A stretch of DNA of 64,000 bases, from the NCBI GenBank assembly GCA_032719365.1, contig CM064867.1, positions 41,069,651-41,133,650 of the forward strand. Reading direction: 5' to 3'. Positions 35,687 to 46,691 of the stretch are shown here, in pieces. Source of the stretch: Prinsepia uniflora. Its lineage: Eukaryota; Streptophyta; Magnoliopsida; Rosales; Rosaceae. The notes under the pieces were generated by a model. That model saw only the letters and a list, made by a program, of their open reading frames with translations, searched no databases and was not told where the DNA came from. The translations under genes were made by a program, and so were the position numbers. Each line of letters opens with the position of its first letter. Positions within the stretch are counted from its first letter, which is position 1.

Positions 35687-36279
35687 GTACGTCTAGATGG
35701 TGCGTGTACAGTTCCTAAACATGACTGACATGACTCGGATGGTGCCTGAGTGCAGTTCCCGAGGTTGACCTACACGTAGTGCGGATGTGACTATGTGATT
35801 GTTTGTGCACTTGTGAGTAGTGAAGATTGATTCATTGATTGTGCACTTGTGGCTAGTGCTGTTTGATGTTGATTGTGATTGCGTACTGGTATTGAGTACG
35901 AGTTTTGGTCTTTGTGGCCAGGTTATTGTTTTTCATATGTTTGGCTTAAGAGCTGGGATTTGATACGTTTCATGTGATTTGGTTAGAAAGCCGGTGATTG
36001 TTATTCATATGTTTTACCCTATGCATGCATGGTTTGCTAAACTGAGGGTAAATCATATATTTTGAAATTTATTTTTAAATGATATTATTTTTGTCCACTC
36101 ATACCTTTTCTGTTTTGATGACCCTTCAGGCCGTGGTATGACGTTCAGGGCTGATTGAGAGGTGGAGGCATGAGCGAAAATCAGTGCAGTTATCCCTTGT
36201 CTGACAGGTGCCGAGGAGCAATTTCGGGACTTCAGTTAGCTTGTCAGACGGGAGCAGGATCGGGCACGGTTATCATTAT
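35687..36279 (+). mobile_element. LTR fragment P (same family as LTR O), 3' portion
   Basis: 'GTACGTCTAGATGGTGCGTG' to 'ACTTCAGTTAGCTTGTCAGA' follows the LTR O sequence at 22023-22579, so this is another O-family LTR tail, split by F2 on its left. It runs to 'GGGCACGGTTATCA' and then changes to LTR Q sequence. It could be the partner LTR of O or an independent copy. Confidence 0.7.
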
Positions 36280-37614
36280 AATGGCCAGTTCCAAGAATCA
36301 GGATTAGATTAGTGATTAATGACAGATTAGTGAGGTTAATCAGTATTTAGTTGAACGATTTCAGACGGACGGTACAAAATGACGATTTTGCCCTTGGAAT
36401 GGGCAAAAATGTTAACTTTTTGTTCTGGCTGTCAAATGGACTTTGACCGATGACCGTGACGTAGTTCGGGACGTCACGAGTTCATAGACAGGTGGCACGT
36501 CCGATTCCGACATCCGAGGAAAAGTTATGACGTTCTAAAGTTCGAGGGCATTTTCGTAATTTAGATAAAAAGAGGGAATTTATTGACTTTTTACACGACA
36601 ACTACTTTTCAAGTAATTCGAGGACCATTAGGAAGGTCTCGATCTCCGGAATACAACGATAGGCGGCATGTGTTGACTGGAGTTCGGGCGTTAAAGTTAC
36701 GGGTCTAGGAACTCGAGGGGCAAAATGGTAATTTACAAAGGCAGGGGCATTATAGTCATTCTGATGCGTTGGGATTTGTGTCTAGTAACACTTGGACACC
36801 TAGCTTCTCAGGGACTGATGCCCACCCAGATTGGGACATATGTCCCTCATTGGAAGGCCGTAGAAGCCCTTCACCGCCTTCGATTGGTTTTAAAAAAATG
36901 AAATTTGTAAACTGGTTGCACGGGTTTAGTGAAATAGGGGATGTAAGTGTAGTGTGTGACTGTAAAGCCTAGTGATCATCCACATGGTAGGAGATTTTTG
37001 AGGGAGCAAGAGAAGTTAGATGTTGAGGAAGCTGATGGTGGTGGCACGGCGGGCCACGACGGTGCAGGGAGGAAACAGAACCATGGGTGCACTATTTTTC
37101 TTCAAAATGGCAAGTGACTGTGTGAGGCTCGAGGATCAAATAGGAGGCTAGGATAAGGTCGAGAAGGTTGCTGGGACTGGATAAAAGATGGTTTCGAGGC
37201 TCGCCATGGACGGCGGCCGTGAAATTGGTAACTGGTAAGTTTCGGTCACAAAAATGGTAACATACGTTTGAGACATTTATAATCGATGGTGTTGATTGGG
37301 AATGGTTTCTGGTAGTCCTAGGGACTGATTAGGATCAAACGGAGGAGAGGAGGTGGTCGACATCACGGCAACTGGACGATAACCAGTGCACGATTTTTCC
37401 CTCGAAGTGGGAGGTAAGTGCCAAGCTCCAATTCATGTTTTAATGATCTAAAACGGTCGTAGAAGATGAGGCAAACCTATAGGATTAATTGGAATCAAGA
37501 ACGGACTGGAAATGAAGGAGATAAGGGGTTGACTCGGTCACGCCTGTTCGGGCTGGACCGGACTGGTATAGACCGGGTTTATCCGAGGTAGGAGACAACT
37601 GTGCTGGGCGCGTG
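36280..37614 (+). mobile_element. LTR fragment Q (5' portion), plus strand
   Basis: Lacks the TGTAACGACCCGTC head but starts with the next block ('CCAAGAATCAGGATTAG'). It carries two copies of the conserved module (GACGTCACGAGTTCATAGAC near 36470 and a diverged one near 36640). It is cut by element D at 37615. The frame at 36769-36972 is not a recognisable protein. Confidence 0.7.
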
Positions 37615-37855
37615 TGACAGGACCTACCCCGATTATCACCTCGATAATCGGGAAGCATCCTGCTCCCGTCTGACAATCGAATCCAAAAGATCGGAAAACT
37701 AAATAATATTACATCACACCCATTGTCAGACCAGGGAGATTAAAAAAATACATCCAACTGGACGTCAAGTCCACAGTTTCACAGAGCATAATATTACAAA
37801 ACAGGTTAAAGAACAAATCCTACTCTGTGAACTCACTACTCCGCAACGGAAAACT

Positions 37856-37905
37856 TTATGCCTCTGCCTCTGCCTCGGCGCTAGCCCCCGAACTTGTACC
37901 ATGAC
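37856..37905 (-). other. Candidate acidic terminal exon in LTR D
   Basis: After an acceptor-like 'CCCTCCAG' on the minus strand (CAG at 37908-37906), the frame two bases in ends ASAEAEAEA and TAA (37858-37856). It has the same phase as LTRs A, E and B. Confidence 0.3.
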
Positions 37906-38181
37906 CTGGAGGGTAGGTAAAACAACAAAGTGTGAGTGGATCGAAACAAAGGTTTACAAAAAACAGTTTAAGGAAATCGGGGTTCGCCTTCTAGTTTTAC
38001 AACACGCATGCATAACCAAATATTCGAAAATCGCGTAATAACATTTGAAAACTCTTTTCCCGAAACACATGTAAAACAATTTAATATTACCAGAATCCAG
38101 AAACCGTCATTTTGAAACATCAATTGCACAAATACAGTAAAAAGTAAGTCAATAATCACAATTAAGCCGTTGGATCCATCC

Positions 38182-38400
38182 GAGTCTTTAAACTCAATAT
38201 CAGGCCTTCCCGGGATATCAACGAGTCTTTAAACTCAAAACATGATCAATAGGCCTCGGGGGTATCACAATAACCGAGTTTTTAAACTCACGAGTCTTTA
38301 AACTCATTCCGGGTCTTTAAACCCAATAAAGACCCGTCATCAATAAACCGGGTCTTTAAACCCAAAACCAGATCCAACATTCAACCGGGTCTTTAAACCC
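38182..38400. repeat. Cluster of co-varying GRGTCTTTAAACYC hairpin units in LTR D
   Basis: Four GAG...CTC units (one with TTTTT) and three GGG...CCC units; none has a mismatched GAG...CCC pair. Spacing is irregular (16-60 bp), with 'CAAAACC'-like spacers. Confidence 0.8.
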
Positions 38401-40593
38401 AAAACCCTTTTTTTAAACACAATTAACCAGGATTCATCATAAACCGTTTTCCAACATCATTCCGAAATCATATCTCGTCATAACAGGACTTATGTCCGAA
38501 TTCACATGCAAATTCCAAAATATGCAATTCCCGAAATCACTTCACACTTATAATCAAAACATCATAAATCCGCAACATGCATAATCATATCCAGATACTT
38601 CATCAAAACATCATTCATGCACAAGTAAAAACCGTAACCGCGAAATGCGTGAAATACGATAAATATCTCGAAAAGAGTGAAAACACGTAAAACTGAAATA
38701 TCATATCACCATCATAAAATCATATGTAAAACCATAAGATAAATAAGTAAAATAGTCATGCATGCCCGGTTTAGAAATCAAAAAGTCCACTCACGGTTTT
38801 AGGATGCGTCAATCGCGTCCCGCGCGCTCCTCCGTAGTTTCGGAAGTGTCCGGGCCTGTAAAAACGTACAAGAAGGGTTACAAACATCCTCAAATAGCTC
38901 GTATGATTTTTCCCTAATTTTCCGGATTTTTTGGCGAAATTAAACTTAGAGACTTAACCTTCCGGACTCTCGAAATTATCCCGAATGACTCCCGATCCAC
39001 TTGAACTCTAAAGATAAAATGTTAATTAAACTGAAAGGATTAAATCTCATGTTGACTGTGATCGAAGTTAACATCACACGCGCCGTCACGCGCCGCCCAA
39101 AGTGGCTGCGCGTGAAGGCCACGCGCCATGCTACAGTACCTTCGTCCTTACCCGAATAGACTGATAAACGGGTCTGATACCTGCGGCTCAACCCGATTAG
39201 TTCACCCTCAATTCTCAATCGATTCTTCCCGTTTTCAATCCTATTATCTTCTCTAATCAATTAATTTTAGGTCTGCATTAACGGTTAACCTCGACTAACA
39301 CTAAATCGACCCAACTCAAGCTCGAACAGTCGAATAAGTCGACGCCTGGAACTCACCCAAACTAGCTCCATTTTCAAATTAACTTCACCAGTAGCTTAAG
39401 GGGACCTAGACGAACTCAATGGCACAAACAATTTAACTCGCCGTTACCTGGAAGTCGTCGTCCTCAACACTGGTTTTCCTCTGAAACTGAGACTCAGGTT
39501 CCCGGCCAACCAGTCCTCATCCTCCTTCGATTTTTGCACGGTTGTGCTCATAGTGACCCCAGAAGTCTAACACGGCCCTTGGTTTCGTTCAACACGCCTC
39601 AGGAATTAAATTCGATTTTTCCCTCCAACTGGTTCTTCTTTGAACTGGTACCTGAGCTCCTGAGCAATCCTTGCTCAATTCACTTGATCTCGTGCACGGT
39701 TATGTTTCTGCTGCTCCCAGAAAGCTCTCTGTGTGTCTGAATTGGTCCCAAAACCCGTAGGAATTGAACTCTAAGATTTCCCCCCAAAAACCCGAAAATG
39801 GTTCTTCACTGTTTCTCTCAATCTCAGCCTTCACACTGATGCACAAACGACCCCAAATGAATCCTCACTTCATTCCCATACACGGTTAATCGATAGAATG
39901 GCAAACAGCCCGTGGGAGACCCAACTGAGGTCTCTGAAAATGTCTCCCACGCACACAGAAGCCATGGCCATTTCTTTAACCCAGCCCGTGCTCTGTGTGG
40001 CCTCAGTCCGTTCACCAATGTCCCCCACTGCCTCAATTAACTTAAACAATGCATCTGATCAATCCACTAGGCCATAAACAATTGCACGCACAAGACACCA
40101 CGGTCGTGCACTCTGTTTTCCACGGTGGTGAACAGTACCTCGAGTAAAAAGACCAAAATGCCCTCCAACTTCCGTGACCCGTAACTCGGTCACCCGATGT
40201 CCGTTTCACGCGTGCCGCCTGTCGTTGTACTCGGGACCTCGAGACGAACCTAACGGTCTTCGAATCATGTGAAAACCAATTGTCAAACAAAAAGTCAACT
40301 TTTTCCCATATAACGTCCAAATTACGATAATGCCCTTGAACTTCCGAACATCATAACTTTCGCCTCGAGTGTCCGAATCGGACGTGCCGCCTGTCTATGA
40401 ACTCGTGACGTCCCGAACTGCGTCACGCTCATCGTTCAACGTCCGTTCGACCTCCCAATCAAAAATTCAACAAATTGACCACACGAATCACAGGGATAAA
40501 AACATCATTTTATTCAATATTTTCCAATATTACATTTTCAGAATGTCCGGGGCGTTACAATCTCCCCTCCTTAAGAAATTTCGTCCCGATATT

Positions 40594-43558
40594 TCAAGGA
40601 AACAAGTAGGGGAACTGTTCTCGCATCTGCGCCTCGGGTTCCCATGTGGCTTCCTCCACATTCTGGTTCCTCCAAAGAACCTTTACCAGAGGAACGGTCT
40701 TCTGACGTAGCACCTTATCCTTCCTGTCCAAAATCTGCACCGGCTGTTCCTCAAAGCTCAAGTCTTCTCGAAGTTCAATGGGTTGTTCCTCCATCAAACA
40801 CATATTTCCGCAACATCGACACATGAAAAACATCGTGGACCCTCGAAAGTTCTGGCGGTAGTGCTAACCTATAGGCCACCCGGCCAATCCTCTCGGTAAT
40901 CTCATACGGTCCGATATAACGAGGGCTCAACTTCCCTCGCCTGCCGAATCTCACCACACCCTTCCAAGGGGACAGTTTCAGAAATACCCGATCTCCGACC
41001 GCAAACTCAAGATCTCTAATCCGATGGTCCACATAGCTCTTTTGTCTGTCTTGGGCTGCCTTGAGCCGATCTCTGATGAGTTTGACCTTCTCGGTTGTCA
41101 ATTCCACCAACTCGGATTTAGTCAGTTTCCTTTCACCCACATCCGTCCAACACAACGGGGTTCTACACTGTCGTCCGTACAAGGCTTCGTACGGAGCCAT
41201 CCCAATGCTCGCTTGATAGCTGTTATTGTAGGCAAATTCCATCAGGGCTAGGTGCGATTCCTAAGTGTCCTGAAATTGCAGAACGCAAGCTCGCATCATA
41301 TCCTCCAATATCTGGATGGTCCGCTCAGACTGGCCGTCAGTCTGAGGATGAAATGCAGTACTGAAACGGAGTTTCGTCCCAAAGGCTTCCTGTAGACTTT
41401 GCCAAAACCGAGAAGTAAACCTCGGGTCTCTGTCAGAAACTATTGATTCCGGAGTACCGTGCAACCGGATGCTTTCATCAATAAAAAACTGAGCCAACTG
41501 TGACATCCTGAAGTTCTCTCGCACCGGTAAGAAATGAGCTGATTTCGTAAGCCTGTCCACAATCACCCAAACTCCATCGTGACCTCTGGGTGTCCTAGGA
41601 AGTCCAAACACAAAATCCATCGTTAAGTGATCCCATTTCCATTCCGGGATAGGTAGTGGTTGCAAGGCTCCATAAGGTCGTTGTCTCTCAGCCTTCACTT
41701 GCTGGCAAATCAGACACCTGCTGACAAACTCGGCAATCTCCCGTTTCATACCCGGCCACCAATAGTGTTCTCGCAAGGTACGATACATCTTGGTCCCACC
41801 AGGATGCATCGCGTAGGCCGAACTATGAGCCTCATCTAAGATTTCCTACTTCAGTGCCTCAACGTCGGGCACACACAACCGTCCTTCTTTTAGCAAAACT
41901 CCATCCTCCCTGACTGTGAAATCTAGCCACTCACCGGCTTCCACTTCAATCCGAAGTACACATGAGACAGGATCTTGAGATTGAGCCTCAACGATCCGAT
42001 CGATCAAAAGTGGTCTCACATGAAAATTAGCCAGCAAGACACCTTGGCCATCCAAACCCAAATCAATGCTAGTCTTACCAAAAGTGGTAAATGAACCGTC
42101 GTAGGTGTGCTACAGAATGCGTTGACTTCCGGCTTAGAGCATCAGCCACCACGTTGGCTTTTCCCAGGTGGTACTCAATCGTGCAATCATAATCCTTAAT
42201 TAGCTCTAACCACCGTCGTTGCCTCACATTTAACTCCCTCTGAGTGAACAAGTACTTCAGGCTTTTGTGATCCGTGAACATTCTGTAAGTCGTACCATAC
42301 AAGTGATGTCTCCAAATTTTTAACGCATGCACAACAGCAGCTAATTCCAAGTCGTGCGTCGGATAATTGCGCTCATGCGGCTTCAACTGGCGCGAAGCAT
42401 AGGCAATCACTTTCCCATGCTGCATTAGCACACATCCCAAACCCTATAAGGATGCATCACTGTACACCTCGAATTCCCCACTGTCGTCTGGAAGGGTCAG
42501 TATAGGAGCAGATGTCAACCTTTCCTTTAGCTCCTGAAAACTACACTCACAATCGTCATCCCAGACAAACTTGCCTCCCTTCCGCGTCAGTCGTGTCAAC
42601 GGGGCAGCAATGGTAGAGAAACCCTCTACAAACCTCCTGTAATAGCCAGCCAAACCCAAGAAACTTCTGACTTCAGTGACGGTCCTCGGTTGTTCCCACT
42701 TCACCACTGCCTCAATTTTCCGAGAATCCACACTGATCCCGTCAGTTGAGATCACATGCCCCAAGAAACTCACGCTCGTCAACCAAAACTGACACTTACT
42801 GAGCTTCGCATACAACTGGTTTTCCCTCAAGGTACCCAACACCATCCTTAAGTGCTCCTCGTGCGCTTCCGCACTCCTCTAGTAGACTAGGATATCGTCA
42901 ATGAACAAGATAACAAAGTGATCCAAGTATGGCTGCAACACTCGGTTCATCAAATCTATAAACGCCGCGGGTGCGTTGGTCAAACCAAACGGCATCACAA
43001 GGAACTCATAATGATCATATCGGGTCCTAAAGGCTGTCTTGGGTACATCCTCATCCTTAACTCGCAACTGATGAGACCCAGAACGAAGATCAATTTTGGA
43101 GAAGTACTGCGCTCCTCGTAGCTGATCGAACAAATCATCGATCCGAGGCAACGGGTATTTGTTCCTGACTGTTACTTTATTCAATTGCCTGTAATCAATG
43201 CAGAGTCTCAAACTCCCATCCTTTTTCTTCACAAACAACACCGGGGCTCCCCAGGGGGATACACTCGGTCGAATAAATCCCATCTCAAGTAATTCTTGTA
43301 ACTGCGCCTTCAGTTCTTTCAACTCAGCTGGTGCCATACGATACGGAGCCTGAGAAATAGGTTGCGTACCTGGAATCAGATCAATAGTGAACTCGACATC
43401 TCGATGAGGTGGCAATCCCGGTAGATCCTCCGGAAAGACATCCGGGAACTCCCGTACGATCGGTATATCCTCCACCCTTAATGGTGCAGCTCGTGAGTCC
43501 ATCACTTCAGCTAAGTATCCCTGGCAGCCTTTCCTCAACAACTTACTTGCCTTCAGGG
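40594..43558 (-). pseudogene. Element D pol: RT, RNase H, integrase, chromodomain (5' truncated, frames broken)
   Basis: The minus strand enters near 43558 at the end of the protease region (ALKASKLLRKGCQGYL). RT has FVKKKDGSLRLCIDYRQLN, YFSKIDLRSG and FIDDILVY, followed by a stop near 42877. RNase H is at 42845-42075 (DASL, YPTHDLELAAV, TDHKSLKYLF). Integrase retains all three catalytic positions (TMDFVFGLP, SDRDPRF, GQSERTIQ). The GPY/F region and chromodomain end at 40594 (WEPEAQMREQFPYLF). Stops or frame changes near 42442, 42065, 41840, 41255 and 40800 inactivate it. Gag and most of protease are missing at the junction with fragment F. A polypurine tract (CTTAAGGAGGGGAGAT on the minus strand) lies at 40575-40560. 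Confidence 0.95.
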
Positions 43559-43923
43559 CGGATGATGAATATGATACTGGGATTTGGAAATGGATGATGA
43601 ATATGATACTGGGTTTGAATCCGGGATCCTGATGAGATTGAAGATTCGGATTCAGAAATGGAAAATGGTTTTCAAACGGTTTTGGATTGGATTTACTGGA
43701 TCTGGTTATTGAGTTTAAAGACCCGGATATGATACATGATGAAGGAGGGCCCGGGTTGGGTTTAAAGACCCGGATTGAGTTTAAAGATTCGGGAGTTTAA
43801 AGACTCGAATATTGATATTTCCCCCGTAGGCCTATTGAGTTTAAAGGCTCGGGAGTTTAAAGACTCGGATTATATTGAGGCTTGGATTGAGTTTAAAGAC
43901 TCGGATAAGTCCAGTAGGTTCGA
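43559..43923 (+). mobile_element. LTR fragment F, first part
   Basis: Plus-strand LTR body similar to F2. It starts with a short direct repeat of 'GGATGATGAATATGATACTG' and has seven or more GRGTTTAAAGACYC-type units at 43711-43902. It is interrupted at TTCGA (43919-43923) by element E and resumes at 53805. Its head is missing at the junction with element D. Confidence 0.8.
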
Positions 43924-44218
43924 TGTAACGACCCGAACCGAGAATAATAATATTTTAATGTAAAAAGACTATTTTGCCCCTGAAGGGGGGGAAACTTTGA
44001 CTTTTGACCCGGGAAACAATTTGGACTTTGACCCATGACTATGACGTAGGTCGGGACGTCACGAATCCGTAGACAGGCGGCACGCCGAAATCGGAGTTCG
44101 TATGAAGAAGTTATGGTCAAGGAAGCGTTTTAGTGGAATTTACGAACCGAGAACAACGGAATAAAATATTAATTTATTACGGGAATCCGTGCCAACCTAA
44201 TATTTAAATCAAACTAGT

Positions 44219-44300
44219 GGATTGGTGACAAGTGTCACCCATCCAAGCCCTTACTATTCCAATAAAGCACATTACACTATTTAATTCATTTTTATATTAA
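44219..44300 (+). promoter_or_regulatory. Candidate LTR promoter of element E: dyad plus TATA-like box
   Basis: Inverted repeat with arms GGATTGGTGACA / TGTCACCCATCC (one mismatch) at 44219-44244 and TTTATATTAA at 44291-44300. The dyad-to-TATA distance equals that in element A. The 3' LTR carries the dyad at 51449-51474. Confidence 0.5.
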
Positions 44301-45154
44301 TTATTTTCCCTCCACTTGTTTCCAGCCATTGGATTTCTGCCCAAAATGCATCCTGGCCCTTCATTCTCATCTGCTTCCCTTGTTCATGCACGATCTTTGT
44401 CTTTCTCCCAAACACACACAAACACACATACAGCCCCCCCCCCCCCCCTCCCCCCCAACAACCCGTGCTTCTTCTTCCATTTTCTCTCAACCAAGGCGAT
44501 CACACCAGCCATCCTTATCACACCAGATGACCACCCACAGCACCACCATCATCTGCTCACCACCACCGTGCAACACCAGCAACCACCAGCCCGTTTTTCC
44601 CATCCGAAATCCCGTCCAAAAACACAACCCGAAACACCAAGGAAACGGGTCCAAGAAGCAAACCGGGACAACCACACCACCTCGACGCAGGGGAAGCGCC
44701 AGTCTGCACCGTGAGGACCCCAGGAGCTTAACTGGACGACGGCGCGGCCTGCGGCGGCGACACGGCGGCGGTAAGGTCGAAAACCCGAGAACCCGTTTTG
44801 ATCCTCTATTTCGAACCAACGTGTTTTAGTGCTAGGAAATTGATTGTGTGGTGTTAGAAATGTCCTAGGGTGAGAGATGAGTTGATCAGGACAGGTTTGG
44901 ACGACGGAGACGGCGTGGATCAAGGGAGAAGACGATCGGACGTTGGCCGTGAGTTTCAACGACGAACTGGTGAGTTTTCTCCCGTTTTCTTTCTAGTTTG
45001 AGGTTGTAGAACCATAGAACAGACCTAGACGACCCTATAGGGATGAACCCCGTCGAAAATGGTGGCCAGAATTGTACGGTTGAATCGGGTCAAGCCGTGG
45101 GTCGACGGCGACCCGGTTCCAGTCAAACAGGTCTGACCCGGTACTGTAGCATGA

Positions 45155-45321
45155 TGACGTCATCATGCTGACGTCACTTCTGACGTCATGATGACGTCAT
45201 CCTGTCAGATATTGTCAGACCAGGGACCAATCAGAACATGCCACGTGTCACCTGACAAGTGTCAGTGATGACGTCATGCTGACGTCAGCATGACGTCACT
45301 GCTGACGTCAGCATGACGTCA
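45155..45321 (+). promoter_or_regulatory. Nine TGACGTCA palindromes within 167 bp (5' LTR of E)
   Basis: Copies start at 45155, 45169, 45181, 45192, 45269, 45280, 45291, 45303 and 45314. Many spacings are 11-14 bp, close to one helical turn. A G-box with ABRE core (CACGTGTC) sits between the two groups near 45243. TGACGTCA is the site of TGA/CREB-like bZIP factors. Several copies embed in larger ATGACGTCAT or CTGACGTCAG palindromes. Confidence 0.6.
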
Positions 45322-46265
45322 GCAGTACTGTAGTAGCCTTGACCCACGCGTTGACCAGGCGTGTGGGGGCGTGTGTGAACAGTGATTTTGGTGGGGCCAG
45401 TACCATTTTCAAGGTTTCGACGATACGGATCCAATGGAGGTGGTTTCGTGTCGATCGGAGATCGTTATGTTAGTCAAAATGGGGTTTGAAGCACCGAGAA
45501 TAGTGCCCGGGATGCGATTTTGAGGCGGATCTGTTCTAGGGTCTTGGTATTGATGTTATAGGGTCCTTAAGTAACCCTCAGGAATAATAATACAGGTTTA
45601 TAGAGATCGTTGAGCAGCAAGGACCGAGTGTGAGTGGGCTGTTTGATTTATAAAAGGCTTGCATGCATAAACTGTTTTACTATTTCCACTGATGAGTCTT
45701 GTGAACTGTTTATAACTGTTATTACAATGTTTTGGGCATGAGACCCGTCTGGATTATATGTGGATTTTGTTTGGGATGTCCAGGGGACATAGGGTAAACT
45801 ATACTGTTATAGTACTGTACTTTCCTACCTGTGTATATTGTCTCCTCTAGGGAGTGTCGTTGGCCTGGGTGGACCCTGGAGTAGTCACGGGGCTCTAACT
45901 GAGTGGAGTTGACCCCCGTTGGGCTGCTTACTCTCAGGAAGGCATGTTTATATACCTCGGGCAGTGACCGGGATACCGGGAGCTGATGTACCTAGAGAGT
46001 CTCGGGTGTGAGACCCTGAGTGGCAACGCGTAGCCTTAGAACCGTGACATCATTTGGGTTGGGTTTTACAGTGCACTGATATGTTAGTTTCACCTTACGA
46101 TTATTATTGTGGTTCATTTGTTATGATTTCATTATAATATTATGTTTTCACTGCATGCAAGATTTGAAAAACGGAGGGGTAAAACCTTATGATTATTTTC
46201 TTATTAAATTGATTTCTAAACTGTTATTTTTGGCCCACTCACCCTTGTTTTACTGACCCCTCCAG

Positions 46266-46318
46266 ACCCTGACACGGAAATAGAGGAGGAGGACCCGGAG
46301 GAGGAGGCAGAGGTTTAG
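46266..46318 (+). other. Candidate acidic terminal exon in the LTR of element E
   Basis: After 'TTACTGACCCCTCCAG' the frame two bases in reads PDTEIEEEDPEEEAEV and stops at TAG 46316-46318. Joining the upstream donor-like GTAAGG (44771), which leaves one base of a codon, to this acceptor keeps the frame of the proline/arginine-rich ORF at 44329-44829 open into this segment. The same phase relation holds in element A (donor-like GTAAGG at 6415). This is a prediction only. Confidence 0.35.
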
Positions 46319-46582
46319 TTTGCCTAGCTGTGCACCTGTACACCCACTTGTGGGTAGGTTGAGCACCGAATAAAAGTACTCTGACTAGTGTGCTCACATG
46401 TTGTATTTTACTTTCCCTTGTCTGACAGTATCGCTTTAAACACTGTGGTTGTATGTTATCTATCTATTTAAGTTTTCGGTTTTTATTTAAGGGTAATTTT
46501 GGTATGTTTAGAGTCATTGCCAGACGGGAGCGGGGCACGTCCCCTGGTGGTCCCAGTGGGATTGGGACGGGTCCTGTCAGCT

Positions 46583-46594
46583 TGGTATCAGAGC
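46583..46594 (+). other. Primer binding site (initiator tRNA-Met type), element E
   Basis: TGGTATCAGAGC three bases after the 5' LTR, identical to element A. Confidence 0.95.
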
Positions 46595-46691
46595 ATTAGG
46601 ATTAGTAGTCAGAGTACTAGGTTAGCGGTTTGTACTTTGTACATGGTCGCTTTCGATGTCTTTTAACCTGTTTGCCTCTTAACAGTTAGAT

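Larger units (their letters stand above)
37615..40559 (-). mobile_element. 3' LTR of element D (2945 bp)
   Basis: The minus strand starts TGTAACGCCCCGGACATT at 40559 and ends GTAGGTCCTGTCA at 37615. GTGAGTGGAT is at 37932-37941, GTCCACTCAC at 38785-38794, RY-type GCATGCA at 38006-38012 and 38759-38765, and seven GRGTCTTTAAACYC units at 38182-38400. The partner LTR is absent. Confidence 0.88.
43924..46579 (+). repeat. 5' LTR of element E (2656 bp)
   Basis: Starts TGTAACGACCC and ends GGTCCTGTCA. Contents in order: GACGTCACG/GGCACG module, dyad 44219-44244, TATA-like box 44291-44300, C-homopolymer near 44433-44456, GTAAGG donor-like site 44771, GTGAGT donor-like site 44970, nine TGACGTCA at 45155-45321, GTGAGTGGGC 45630-45639, TGCATGCA 45660-45667 and 46152-46159, GCCCACTCAC 46233-46242, acceptor-like CAG ending 46265, and an acidic frame to 46318. 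Confidence 0.95.

Noticed and set aside
36769..36972. 67-codon frame in LTR Q
   Set aside because: It lies in LTR body; nothing similar is kept in the related LTRs, so it is likely chance.
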